From Sinohyriopsis cumingii (taxonomy: Eukaryota > Mollusca > Bivalvia > Unionida > Unionidae), in the NCBI GenBank assembly GCA_028554795.2, contig CM068830.1, positions 115,066,714 to 115,130,713 on the forward strand: 64,000 bases of DNA, given 5' to 3'. The notes below the pieces were generated by a model. The model saw nothing but the letters and a program-made list of their open reading frames with translations. It had not been told where the DNA came from and did no database searches. Position numbers and translations under genes: made by a program. This document shows positions 52,128 to 62,289 of this stretch, one piece after another; position 1 is the first letter of the stretch, and the number at the start of each line of letters is the position of its first letter.

Positions 52128-53053
52128 GGCACCAAAACCAATTTTACTTAACCTTACCCAGTGACAGTTCCATGGAGGTGTTTCCCAAGAACACGTTGTG
52201 CTGTTACACGGTCAAATTACCTCAAGCCATCCAGTTAGATCACGAAGCCCATTGGGAAGTGGCTTTAGTAGAAATGATTCACCCGACCCAAGTCCTCAAT
52301 GTCCTTCCCAATCAAACTTTTTTTGATGTGGAAGTTCATGACGAGCAAATGCAACAGTGGATGGATAGCAATGTCAAATATGACAAGAAAACCCGTACAC
52401 AAAATCAAAAGCACACCACCTATCACTTGTTCATTCCCCCAGGCTATTATTTTAGTGGTCAACATTTGGTCAGCACCATAACCTCCAGGTTTAATGTCGT
52501 GTTTCTGAAAGCTTTGGAGCATGTCAACAAAAGTGTCACCATGGAGTACCACAAAACAGCTCGTCGCTTCTTGATGAAATTTGAACGGAGTAAAATCATG
52601 TCCATTTTATTTTGTCCTGAATTGTTTGACATGTTGGGCGGAGACATGGACATGAGAAAGACCATGATTAAGAAAAACGAATTACCCATCGTTTACGACA
52701 ACGAGTCTTTTAGCAAGTTATTTCGTGCCCCGGTAGAACTGAACCAAGGACTGAATTTGATGTTTGTGTACTCCGATGTGGTGGAGTATAACGTGGTGGG
52801 ACACACCTCCGTACCGTTACTGCGTGTCATTCCTTTCAAAGTAGATTCTGCCACGGGCGCTGACGAGGAAGGTGGAAACACTTACCACGTCCACCGCGAA
52901 TTTGTACATCCTCACTATTTGCCTGTCAGTTAGTCGTATTTGGACACGGTCAACATTGCTATAAAAGGAGATCTGGGACAAAAAATTCCATTCACCAAAG
53001 GAAAAGTCACGGTGAAACTCCATTTTCGAAAACGGTTCTCTCACGACTCGTAA
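52124..53053 (+). pseudogene. Penton-like minor capsid protein, one nonsense codon
   Basis: Counterpart of the intact gene at 17136-18068. AAG has become TAG at 52931-52933, removing the last ~40 residues, probably the final strands of the jelly roll. The rest of the frame is open. Confidence 0.88.
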
Positions 53054-53060
53054 GTAAGTC

Positions 53061-53477
53061 ATGTATCCAGTGTACCGAGGGGTTGCTCGACAGCGAGGAC
53101 ACGGCTTAGGAGATATGTTAAAATCGGCCTTTCGTTCGGTGGCCCCGGTGTTGAAACCGATGGTGACACGCGGATTGCACGCCTTGAAAGATGCGGCACT
53201 GACGCAAGGCAAAGAATTTCTCCAAAATGTCATCATCGACAAACAAAACCCTAAAGAAGCCTTCATGAGGGCAGGCAAAAATGTCTTGCTGCAAACAGGC
53301 AAAGACATTTTAGGCCAACGAGAAACACCTATAAATGCCCTGCACGCTACCGAGTCAGGCATTCAGCAAGGACAAGGCAGAAGGAGACGACGAAGAAAAC
53401 ACCCTTTAACCAGACTTCAAGCGAGAAAGGCCAAGAAAAGAAGAACCGTTCGAGACTTAGACGTTTTCGATTATTGA
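53061..53477 (+). CDS. Basic pX/mu-like virion protein, 138 aa, copy 2
   Basis: Nearly identical to 18072-18488, with a few conservative changes. It and the membrane protein are the best-preserved pair in the two elements. Confidence 0.75.
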   Translation: MYPVYRGVARQRGHGLGDMLKSAFRSVAPVLKPMVTRGLHALKDAALTQGKEFLQNVIIDKQNPKEAFMRAGKNVLLQTGKDILGQRETPINALHATESGIQQGQGRRRRRRKHPLTRLQARKAKKRRTVRDLDVFDY

Positions 53478-53542
53478 GAAAAGAAACAAAAAAAAAATGA
53501 TGCACCGAGAATCTTGCGCTTGTTCCAAGACGGATCTGGACC

Positions 53543-54801
53543 ATGCCCCCCACGATGATGACGATGCAAGAATCCCAGTGGGTGGAATTTCACCCCGTCT
53601 CCTCACTGACCGATTCCGCTCCCATCGAGTTTGAAATCAAAGGACAGCCCGAAGATTACATCGATCTGAATAGCAGTTACTTATACCTGAAAGTCAAAAT
53701 TCTAGATAAGACTGGAGGTGCTATAGACGATGAAGCAGTAGCTCCCGTCAACAATTTCATGCATTCCTTGTTCAGTGGAGTGGACTTGTACTTGAATAAC
53801 AAACTGGTCAGTAGCAGCATGGATACTTACCCTTATCGTGCCTACCTGGAAAATCTCTTGACGTACGGAATAGATGCCAAGAACACTCATCTCAATGTCT
53901 GTGTGGTATGGGAAGCTGACGAACCTACCAAGTTTGAAATATTGGAAACTGATGAAAAGAAAGACAACAATGATGGATTTGTAGAACGAAGAAAGAGAAA
54001 CACGGGAACCGACACAAGTTTAGAACTGATGGATCGTTTGCATTTGGACATGTGGTTGCAAGAAAAGTATTTGCTGAACGGGATGGATGTCCGTCTGAGA
54101 CTGAATCGTAGCAGTGCCGCTTTCCATTTGATGGCTGATAGTGACGGTTACAAAACCAAAATCCTAGAAACCAGACTCTACGTACGCCGTGTGGAAGTGT
54201 TACCTAAGGTGGGAAACGACATCAGTCAGACGTTGAGCAGAACGACCGCCAAGTATCCCATACGACGCGTGGAAGTGAAAACCTTCACCATTCCCAAGGG
54301 ACAGCGATCCATGATCGAAGATCATCTGTTCCAAGGACAGTTACCCAAACGTTTGATCGTTGGTATCGTCGAGAATACAGCCTTCAACGGAGCTGCCGAA
54401 AAAATCCTTTCTACTTTCAACACTTTGGCGTGTCCAAAATCGAAGTCAGTCGCGATGGCAAGACCTTGTGTACCCGACCTTTCGAACCTGACTTTACCAA
54501 GAAGAATTACTTGAGATCGTACTTGTCCCTGTACGAAGCCACCGGACAGTTAGGAACCAATACCAGTCACGGTATTACGTACGAGGATTATGCAGGAGGC
54601 TACGCTTCGTGGGCTTTCGATTTCACTCCAGACCAAGGCAGCGACGAGGGACATTTCCACCCTATAAAATCCGGCCAGATTCGTGTGGAAATTCAGTTTA
54701 AAGACCGAGACCCTGATGAAACGGTGAACGTCATCCTGTATGCAGAATTCGATAATATCATAGAAATCAACAGTTTGAGAGAAGTCATCCTAGATTACTA
54801 G
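53543..54801 (+). pseudogene. Major capsid protein, double jelly-roll type, one frameshift
   Basis: The frame is open from the ATG at 53543 to about 54405, where a length change near GCTGCCGAAAAAATCC shifts it; the C-terminal part reads from 54430 to 54801. An upstream ATGATG (53497) matching the Polinton-1 start is out of frame because of a short deletion, so translation from it would fail. This is the better copy of the capsid gene; neither element has an intact one. Confidence 0.9.
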
Positions 54802-54803
54802 AA

Positions 54804-55043
54804 ACCATGGAAGACTGTTATCCCTCTTTACCTAGTGGAGAAACTTTTAGTGTTGCATTGTTGTTAAAAAATGTTAGAGTTGTTGTTGTTTAGTGTTAAG
54901 CGATTTTTGAATAAAAAATGTTGTGTTTTGAAAAAAATGCCTTTGTGTTTTGTTTAGCTATAAGAATGTTGGATTGATGCTCTTTCATTTCTTACTATCC
55001 CTCTCATGACACTCACTAAACGTTGCGACTCAAAAACCGTGTG
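54804..55043 (+). other. Deletion scar of Cys/His and protease genes; poly(A) signal
   Basis: The first ~17 codons of the Cys/His gene (ATG at 54807) run straight into the sequence that follows the protease in Polinton-1. About 1.1 kb present at 19880-20950 is missing. AATAAA at 54910-54915 ends the unit. Confidence 0.85.
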
Positions 55044-55082
55044 GGGGATGTTTTCCTTCACGTCCGCGCTTTGACTTTAAGA
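55044..55082 (+). promoter_or_regulatory. Shared promoter box, poly-Gln gene copy 2
   Basis: GGGGATGTTTTCCTTCACG, TCCGCGCTTT and TTTAAGA, as at 21132. Confidence 0.7.
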
Positions 55083-55134
55083 ACCGGGTTGTTTCCAGTC
55101 TAACCATCCATTGTCGACTCATCCTCCTAAGAAG

Positions 55135-55506
55135 ATGTGCTCCAAACTAGCTAAACTCAACGAAGCCTACGTGAATTTGCATAGGGTCAGACACAGTCTG
55201 ATACCGAAGCCAGAAGAAATAGAGAATGTGAGAATGTTAAAAGTCACTGAAGACCTGATAGAAGAGCTCTTCAGAGAAGAAATGAACAGGGAGAAAGAAG
55301 AATGGACAGAGAAGTACAGACTTCAGAGACAGCAGCAACAGCAGCAACAACAACAACAACAACAGCAGCAGCAGCAGCAACCTGAACCTGACAGAGGCTT
55401 TGTCGATTGTCGTATCGACACCAAAGAGTTCTTCTTCTCTTTCCGAAGAAGCAGACCTATCGCCAGAAAGTCTGTCCTCAGAGGACATCGCATTCTTAGA
55501 AACTAA
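55135..55506 (+). CDS. Small poly-Gln coiled-coil protein, copy 2
   Basis: Counterpart of 21223-21585 with a longer Gln run. Start and basic C-terminus (SVLRGHRILRN) are unchanged. The histone-type signal begins 39 nt after the stop. Confidence 0.7.
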   Translation: MCSKLAKLNEAYVNLHRVRHSLIPKPEEIENVRMLKVTEDLIEELFREEMNREKEEWTEKYRLQRQQQQQQQQQQQQQQQQQPEPDRGFVDCRIDTKEFFFSFRRSRPIARKSVLRGHRILRN

Positions 55507-55545
55507 AAAAAGAATGCCATGGCAAACAAAAAAAAAAAAAAAAAC

Positions 55546-55584
55546 AGCCCTTTTCAGGGCTACCCAATACTCTAGAAAAGAAAT
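55546..55584 (+). terminator. Histone-type RNA 3'-end signal, poly-Gln gene copy 2
   Basis: AGCCCTTTTCAGGGCT (55546-55561), ACCCA, then AGAAAAGAAAT. Confidence 0.75.
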
Positions 55585-55890
55585 AACAATCGATTTGCCA
55601 ATGTGTGTAGGTAGAGTAGTGTGAAAATAAACACTAACTCTTTTTAAAAAAATGTGAGGGTATGTGTTTGTGTGTTTGTGTTAGTAAGTGGTTAAGTAAG
55701 TTGGTATGAATAGTAGATTAAAATGATGTCTTTTTTTTGGTGTTTGAGGTGTAAATTTGGAGTTAGATTGGATTGCTTTGCGTATGTGGATAGTCTAATG
55801 AAGTGATTTATAAAATATTTTAAAATAGTGATGGGTAGCATAAAAAAGTGAGTGAGTGTTTCTTTTAGGTCCGCGCGTTGTTGTTTTTGG

Positions 55891-55966
55891 TCATGATGTA
55901 GGTAACATCAATTTTATGTTTTTTTAGGGGGATGTTTTCCTTCACGTCCGCGCTTTCACTATAAAT
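55891..55966 (+). promoter_or_regulatory. Shared promoter box, Glu/Arg-rich gene copy 2
   Basis: ATGATGTAGGTAACATCAA, then GGGGATGTTTTCCTTCACG (55928), TCCGCGCTTT and TATAAAT (about 55960). Confidence 0.7.
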
Positions 55967-56017
55967 TGAAACTCGCTGGGCAGTCTAGCTACCCTTGTTG
56001 ATTGATCAACACCAAAA

Positions 56018-56404
56018 ATGAACACGAGACTGGAGAAACTGTTGGAACTTCATGTGCATCTGGAATATGCCAGGCGCCTGTTGAATGAACTGGCCGCGGA
56101 AGCCATTGTGGAGGAGGGAAGGATAAGAGAGGAGGAGGAAAGAAGAAAAAAAGAAGAGGAGGAGAGAAGATATAAAGAAGAAGAAGAAGAGGAAAGAAGA
56201 TACAAAGAGGAGGAGAGAAGAAACAAAGAAGAGGAGGAGGAGAAGGAAAAGAAGAGAAGAAGAATAAATTTCAGAATCCCAGAGAGCGAAAATTGGGATT
56301 CTGAAGCATCATATCCTGCCTCTGCTCTCTCCCCCAAAAAAGTAAAAAGTAACTGGGGGATAAGATGTGTATGTGGCGCCAGGCCTGGAAGGTGCCACCA
56401 TTAA
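56018..56404 (+). CDS. Glu/Arg-rich coiled-coil protein, 128 aa, intact
   Basis: Unrecognised. A helical N-terminus (LEKLLELHVHLEYARRLLNEL) leads into EERRYKEEE repeats forming a long charged helix. The C-terminal part (ENWDSEASYPASALSPKK, then CVCGARPGRCHH) is distinct and has a possible small metal site. The Polinton-1 copy is truncated by nonsense. It ends 28 nt before a histone-type signal. Confidence 0.65.
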   Translation: MNTRLEKLLELHVHLEYARRLLNELAAEAIVEEGRIREEEERRKKEEEERRYKEEEEEERRYKEEERRNKEEEEEKEKKRRRINFRIPESENWDSEASYPASALSPKKVKSNWGIRCVCGARPGRCHH

Positions 56405-56432
56405 CCAGGTGTCCATGAAGTTCCAAAAAAAC

Positions 56433-56471
56433 AGCCCTTTTCAGGGCTACCCAATACTCTAGAAAAGAAAT
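56433..56471 (+). terminator. Histone-type RNA 3'-end signal, Glu/Arg-rich gene copy 2
   Basis: AGCCCTTTTCAGGGCT (56433-56448), ACCCA, then AGAAAAGAAAT. Confidence 0.75.
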
Positions 56472-56599
56472 AACCATCAATTTGCCAATGTGTAGGTAGA
56501 GTAGTGTGAATATAAACACTAACTCTTTTCTAAGATAGTGTGAGGGTATGTGTTTGTGTGTTGGTGCTTGTAAGAGCTAAGGTATGTTTGTGTGAATAG

Positions 56600-56940
56600 T
56601 AGATTATGGGTTTCTTTATTGTTTCTTAGCGTATGTGGAGAGTATAGTTTGGGTTTTGTAACCGCTCACGTACGATTGTGTGGATAGTAGATTATGGATT
56701 TTGTTTATTGTTTCTTAGCGTATGTGGAGAGTATAGTTTGGGTTTTGTAACCGCTCACGTACGATTGTGAGGATAGTAGATTATGGATTTTGTTTATTGT
56801 TTCTTAGCGTATGTGTTTGTGTGTTTGTGTTTGTGTGTTTGTGTTTGTACCCGCTCACGTACGATTGTGTGGATAGTAGATTATGGATTTGTTTATTGTT
56901 TCTTAGCGTATGTGGAGAGTATAGTTTGGGTTTTATTATA
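56600..56940 (+). repeat. 89-bp tandem repeat, copy 2
   Basis: Anchors at 56629, 56718 and 56807 are exactly 89 bp apart; the fourth is at 99 bp because a GTGTTTGT run is inserted. Confidence 0.85.
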
Positions 56941-56955
56941 TGAAATGAAAAAGTA

Positions 56956-57060
56956 GGGGATGTTTTCCTTCACGTCCGCGCGTTGTTTGGTCATGATCTA
57001 GGTAAGATCAATTTTACGTTTTAGGGGGATGTTTTCCTTCACGTACGCGCTTTAAGTATA
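56956..57060 (+). promoter_or_regulatory. Duplicated promoter box of the last gene, copy 2
   Basis: GGGGATGTTTTCCTTCACG at 56957 and 57026 on either side of GATCTAGGTAAGATCAA; TATAAGA follows at about 57057. Confidence 0.7.
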
Positions 57061-57113
57061 AGAACCCACAGTATTCGTCGTTCAAACCATTCTGCAAAGA
57101 ATAAAAAAAGAAG

Positions 57114-57470
57114 ATGGCTTCTAACCAAATGGACAAAATACAAACATTACAAGACGTTTTAGACAACTTAGGAATGATGGAGCAGATGTTGATAAGACTG
57201 GTTGAAGACCATTATTCCTATAGTCCCCATCGTGTAAAGATGGAAATTAATAACTTAAAAAAGGTAAAGGACAAGATTAGTGGTGTCATGAAAGAGATAA
57301 AGGAGGAGAAGGAGGATGAAGAGGAAAGAATAAGAATAAGCAAATGGAACGAAAAGATTGAAAAAGAAGAAGAAAATGAGAAGAGGAAGAAAGAAGAGGA
57401 GGAAGAGAAGAAGAAAGAAGAGCAGGAGAAAAAAAAAGAAAGAAAAGAAGAGAAAGAGTGTTGGAGATAA
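57114..57470 (+). CDS. Lys/Glu-rich coiled-coil protein, 118 aa, copy 2
   Basis: Counterpart of 23247-23573. The N-terminal domain (QTLQDVLDNLGMMEQML, HRVKMEINNLK) is conserved and the charged tail is extended. It ends 53 nt before the TIR-located signal. Confidence 0.7.
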   Translation: MASNQMDKIQTLQDVLDNLGMMEQMLIRLVEDHYSYSPHRVKMEINNLKKVKDKISGVMKEIKEEKEDEEERIRISKWNEKIEKEEENEKRKKEEEEEKKKEEQEKKKERKEEKECWR

Positions 57471-57514
57471 AATAAGAACTTGGTGGAGAAAAAGAAGAAA
57501 CTAGAAGCAGAAGA

Positions 57515-57947
57515 AAACCCAAAGGCCCTTTTCAGGGCCAAACATATTTCTCGAAAAGAGATAGCCTTTCCATTGCCTACCCCCCCCTTTTTTTTAAATT
57601 TAAATTTAAATTTAAATTTAAATTTAAAAAAACTTTTTAAAAAAAAAAAAAAAAAAAAAAAATCCCAAAAGCCCAAACTCTATTCCCCATGTTAATTTCC
57701 CTTGTCCCTAGACAGACCCAAACTCTATGTTAAATTCCCATTGTCCCTAAAGTGGCCCAGCGTTTTTCTCCATGTTAAATTTCCATTGTACGTATATTGT
57801 CCCACGATTTTTCTCCATGTTAAATCCCCTTGTACGTATATTGACCCACAATTTTTTGCCATGTTAAATTTCCATTGTACGTATATTGTCCCAGGGGTCT
57901 CCGTAATGCTAATTCCCATTGTACGTATAGTATCCCACTTAACTACT
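57515..57947. repeat. Right TIR of Polinton-2
   Basis: Mirror of 40886-41319 with all six units. Poly-A/T and (TTTAAA)n tracts may be unstable in assembly. Confidence 0.95.
57524..57562 (+). terminator. Histone-type RNA 3'-end signal in right TIR, copy 2
   Basis: GGCCCTTTTCAGGGCC (57524-57539), AAACA in place of ACCCA, then CGAAAAGAGAT. Confidence 0.7.
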
Positions 57948-57953
57948 AACCTT
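57948..57953. repeat. Target-site duplication AACCTT, right of Polinton-2
   Basis: Exact repeat of 40880-40885. Confidence 0.95.
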
Positions 57954-58815
57954 GTCTGAAAGTCAATCCTCTGATCGAAATTGTCATGTCTTTGGCCTCC
58001 TCATAAGAGGTCTGCAAGTAATCAACCTAAATATTCAACACATCCTCCTTAAACTGAATGGGATAAAGTTAATATTACAGCAAACTAGATAGTCAGTATT
58101 TTAGGTCTATGTGAAACCTTTCTTTCGGACAATACTTATTATCTGGTTCTCCAAATACAGGGGTTCAACTTTTTCAATCAAAGCCAATACTCTTATGTTC
58201 AGTTTACAGGCCACCTAGTTCCACAGCTGATTGGATTGATAGATTTGAGGTGCAGATTCAAAAAGCATTACTAAAGGAAGATTTAGAAACTATCAAATTA
58301 GGTGATTTTAACATTGACTACATGAAAATTCCACCATTAACATGGATAAGTAACTTTGAAACTTACAACTTAACTCAATTAATTAACACCCCAACTAGAG
58401 TAACAGATAAAAGTGCTACTATCATTGATCATGTCAATACTAATAAACCTGAAAACACAGTGAAATTAATGTGCCAGTGTATGCACAGAGTGACCACTAC
58501 CCAGTCTGTTTAACTAGACATGTTCTCAAATCATCTAAAAATGGTCAACACATTGAAATACAATACAGGGACTTTAAACAGTTTGATGAGGAAATGTTCT
58601 TATATGATTTACTTTGCAAACCCTTTCAATCAGTCTGCAAAATAGCTGATGTCAACACTGCCTTAGACAAATGGTATCGGATGTTCAATGCAGTCTTAGA
58701 CAAACATGCCCCAATTAAAACAAAAAGGGTTAAACACCAAATTACACCCAAGTGGATTACCCCTGAGATCAATGAGGCTAGGCATCTAAGAGATAAGTTC
58801 CACAAGAAAATGACG
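57954..58815 (+). pseudogene. LINE endonuclease fragment, copy C
   Basis: Reads GLQVINLNIQ, then KLGDFNIDY (intact GDFN), TRVTDKSATIIDHV, AQSDHYPV (SDH motif) and KHAPIKTKRVK, i.e. the second half of a LINE endonuclease plus linker. It ends abruptly before the RT. The GDFN and SDH motifs survive, so this fragment is less decayed than copy A. Frame breaks lie near 58080-58245 and 58470. Confidence 0.75.
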
Positions 58816-58859
58816 TCCTTTATTTATTTATACTTGTTTTCAGTTGGCCAGTGAGAAGG

Positions 58860-59853
58860 TAGTATTCCATTCATGGCGTTGTTCTTGCATATTAAGCGGG
58901 TGCGATCAGGACCATGTCGAACGGTACCGTGGGAAAATGATTTGGTATTCCTTAAAGGTATGACATTAAGTCAAACTTTTGACAGGGATACACAGTCGAA
59001 TGCCTGAGCTAAATATCGGTACCAAATTTATTAAGCTACGCACAGCGTAGCTTGAAATATCAGCGTTTATTCTTAAATAGGTCGCGCGAGCAAGGAGAGA
59101 AATTTCCTCCCTTGTAGTTATTATATAGTACATGTATGACAGGTCAGTTGTAAGCAACGATACGAGCTCCTGTGGTCTGCATCAGTGGTTATGATGTCAT
59201 AAACCCCATTTAAAATGCCGCATGCCAGCAAATATTGAATGTAATTCAACATAATTTTTGTAAAACAAATAATGACAATTGTTCTTGACTTTATTTAAAT
59301 GAAATGGGGCGTTATGTGTCGAACCCAGGTAGCTGAAAAAGTGTTTTGATGCCACACGACAGTTCAAGTCAATGGTTCAACTTTCTGGTATTGAAGTACC
59401 GTCCTCTTGAACAATCCTTTTGAGAAAAGTACCTGTCAGCATTCTACCTATCATATCCAAAATGTATGTGTGATCAAGTGCAGCCATTTATCATCATTAT
59501 TTGAAAACATTTTTAGCAAACATTTTGGTGCTTGTTGTAAAGGTCAATCTCCCCATACCACACTGTTACATTTAACTGAAGATGTGTGTATGTGTTTGTG
59601 CGTGTGTGTGATTTGGATTTTTAACGTAGCTTTAAAAAAAAATTGAGTCATATCGCTACGATGTCTGCAGTGTGACAGTTTATAGTGATGTCTAGCACTG
59701 GGGCATCATGTCGCACACAAGTAGCATGATGTCCCATCCAGTCACATTATCCTGACACCAGGCCGACCCGTCCTAACACTAACCTCTTAATGCTGAGCGC
59801 CACGCGAGGCAGCTGTTAGTACCATTTTTATAAGTCTTTGGTATGACTTGGTC
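58860..59853. other. Intergenic DNA, nothing recognised
   Basis: No supported gene. A short perfect hairpin AAGCTACGC / GCGTAGCTT lies near 59033-59053, and a GT-rich stretch near 59581-59610. Confidence 0.4.
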
Positions 59854-60747
59854 TAGTCCGCGTTTCCTCTGTCCCTTGCACCCCATTTTGGATATTTGGA
59901 CATTTATGTTGGGGTGTAGGGTCAGAGCGCATTCCCTATCGAAAAGTTGGAATTCGCCGACATCATTTGGTATCGGCATGGGATAGCCGCTTTCTAGCCG
60001 ACACAGCACACTTGAAAGACCTTTCATCGAGATATACCTGCATGAAATCGATAGGAATATGACTTATTTTATCCGAAATTGAGATCATAGCATTCGTTAT
60101 GTCTTTAATCCGCTGATACACGAGACGAAAGGACATCGTTGCAAAAATTTGACATGGATCTGTTTTTGTTTTTTTTTTGTATTCCTAGTCAGGTGACTAC
60201 ACGTGACTAAACAACTCTCGCAACCTACATCTCAGTGACATCAGAGGTCATAAAGTCACGTGATATCAACAGACCATTTTTAGTGTTGCTGTAGGACAAC
60301 AAATCGAACATAAATATAAAAGTCATGTAATTTTTATAGAAAAATGAAGAAAAAAACCCTTCTCAAAATATTTTGTGAAAACAACGAGGAAAATCTGTAA
60401 ATGTTGCAGAAATTTGAAGAAAAGCACATTCACTACTAAGAGCATGTGTCAATTTAGTAATCACATGACACCAACAAAAAACATCGCTGACACGTGCTCG
60501 GTACTTCTTGAAAATGGTTTTCTCCACCCTGCTGCGATAGCGACAGGTTTCTGTTTGTTGTTCTCAGAACAAATATGTTGAGAATTAATTGTGCATTATA
60601 TTTATTTACAAATATTAAGTGACTTTTATACAATATGTCCAAATTCTATGTAAAACAACTTGGGAAATTTGGTTATTGTCGATATCACGTGACTATATGT
60701 TCCGAGATTTGTATAGTCACGTGACTCGGAATGCAAATGGCCAGATC

Positions 60748-61752
60748 CACAGGTGCTCGACGCGAGCTTGATGTTGTGAAAGAAAACAATGATCTAAAGG
60801 AAAAATATCATACAGAGTGGCAAAAACGCCTTAGATTATCCCCATGATCCGTTCTGACATAGGACCCTCTCTATCATAATATATAAGAGAGAAGGTGCGG
60901 AACATCCAAATGCTTCGTTCCGCCCATGACTCTCTATTTCCTTCTGCTATTTCCGTTTTTTAAAGGCACACGACCATACTATATGGCTTGCTTTACTCCT
61001 GATATATTTTTCTATTCATCAAGCCATTAGTGACTTTTCTGCGTTGTACCAAACTGAAATTACAGGCTCCGAAACGTGCGATTTTCGCGAATGTTTACTC
61101 CGAGACAAGTGCGTGCACATGTGAAAACCGGTGACAAGAGCTACATGTACCATGTTTACGACTCTACGATTCATCCCTTCTTGAAGTACAGAACAGTTGA
61201 AGGTGTAAAAGTAAGTTTTTACTTACCATTAACTCGATTCAACTTTAGGAATCCTGTTCCATGCAAGAATTAGACATTGTCTTCTTCGCTGCACATACAT
61301 TTTATACATGCGACTCAATTTTCAATATAGGTAAACTATGCGGCACACACGTCAACACCGAAATATAATTGGCTCAAAGGGTTATACTTATTATCACATT
61401 TGCTCGGACTTGTCTCAGAGTAAAAATTCGCGAAAATCGCACGTTTCGGAGCCCGTGACTTCAGTGTGTAGAACGCAGAAACGTCAATGAGGCCTTGATG
61501 GATAGAAACATATCTCAGGAGTATGGATGTGTGCTTTTAAAGACGGAAATAGCAGAAGGAAATAGAGAGCCATCGGTGGAACGAAGTATTTGGAAGTTCC
61601 GTACCGTCTCTCTTATATATTATGTTAGAGAGGATCCTATGTTAGAACGGGACAAGGGGGTATCTAAGGTATTTTTGTCACTCTGCATGATTTTTTTTCC
61701 TTTAGATTATTGTTTTCCTTTCTCAACATCAAGCTCGCGTCAAGCACCTGTG
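60748..61752. mobile_element. Nested fold-back element with ~350-bp arms
   Basis: CACAGGTGCT...AGCACCTGTG termini with imperfect arms (about 60748-61115 and 61405-61752) are flanked by GCCAGATC on both sides. The uninterrupted target survives near 37231. The target repeat is 8 bp if the element begins CACAGG, but 6-12 bp is possible because terminus and target share bases. The size suits hAT- or MULE-type mobilisation; no transposase is encoded. Confidence 0.7.
61076..61423 (+). CDS. Candidate two-exon small gene in fold-back loop, 75 aa
   Basis: Exon 1 (61076-61210, from an ATG in the left arm) reads TPRQVRAHVKTGDKSYMYHV and ends at donor GTAAGT. A 120-bp intron ends TTCAATATAG. Exon 2 (61331-61423) continues in phase and ends SHLLGLVSE before TAA. 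The protein-like composition and matching phase are suggestive only; no homology is recognised and no polyadenylation signal was identified. Confidence 0.25.
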
Positions 61753-62070
61753 GCCAGATCCAGGTCAAATTTCAGCAACGACGTACTTTCGTCTTGTCTG
61801 TCAGCGGATTAAAGAAATGACGAATGCAATGCTCACGATTTTTGAGAAAATAAATCATATTCCTAGTAAGTCATGCAGGTATATCTCGATAAAAGGTCGT
61901 TCAAGTGTGCTGGGTCGGCTAGAAAGCGGCTACCCCATGCCGACACCAAATGGTGTCGTCGAATTCCACCTTTTCGATAAGGAATGCGCTCTGACTCTAC
62001 ACCACAACATAAATGTCCAAATATTAAAAAATGGGGTGGCAAGGGTAAGAGGAATCTCGGACTAGACTCG

Positions 62071-62138
62071 GTCAGGGATTAAACCCACAATCTCTCGCAT
62101 CTGAGGCGGACGCTCTAACCACTAGGCCATCAGAGCGG
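62071..62138 (-). repeat. tRNA-derived SINE head, minus
   Basis: Minus-strand A box TGGCCTAGTGGT (62129-62118) and B box GGTTTAATCC (62085-62076). Confidence 0.6.
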
Positions 62139-62159
62139 TTGATTTAACTGAAGAGACCG

Positions 62160-62235
62160 CTCCAGTGGCCTAGTGGCTAGAGTATCTGCTTAGGAAGCGC
62201 GAAGTTGCTGGTTTGAACCCCAGCCAAGTCGTTCC
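62160..62235 (+). repeat. tRNA-derived SINE head, plus
   Basis: A box TGGCCTAGTGGC (62166-62177) and B box GGTTTGAACCC (62210-62220). It lies head to head with the minus-strand copy 22 bp away. Confidence 0.6.
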
Positions 62236-62289
62236 AAAACCTTATTAAGAAAATGGTATTAACAACTGCCTCGCTTGGTGCTCAGCATA

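Larger units (their letters stand above)
40886..57947 (+). mobile_element. Polinton/Maverick element, copy 2 (17.1 kb)
   Basis: AG...CT termini, TIRs of about 434 bp and a perfect 6-bp duplication. The gene order equals Polinton-1. It keeps intact packaging ATPase, core-like, virion-like, membrane, pX-like and all five histone-ended small genes. PolB, integrase and penton each have a single nonsense codon, the major capsid gene a single frameshift, and the protease and Cys/His genes are deleted. It is better preserved than Polinton-1 but cannot mature particles on its own. Confidence 0.97.
59856..62062. mobile_element. Non-autonomous ISL2EU derivative with nested insertion
   Basis: Its left ~830 bp match 29392-30215 and its right ~310 bp match the right end of the 8.2-kb ISL2EU element. 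TA flanks both ends (59854-59855 and 62063-62064). All coding sequence between is deleted, and a 1-kb fold-back (60748-61752) has inserted near the right end. It is an internal-deletion derivative that would depend on a full-length relative. Confidence 0.75.
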
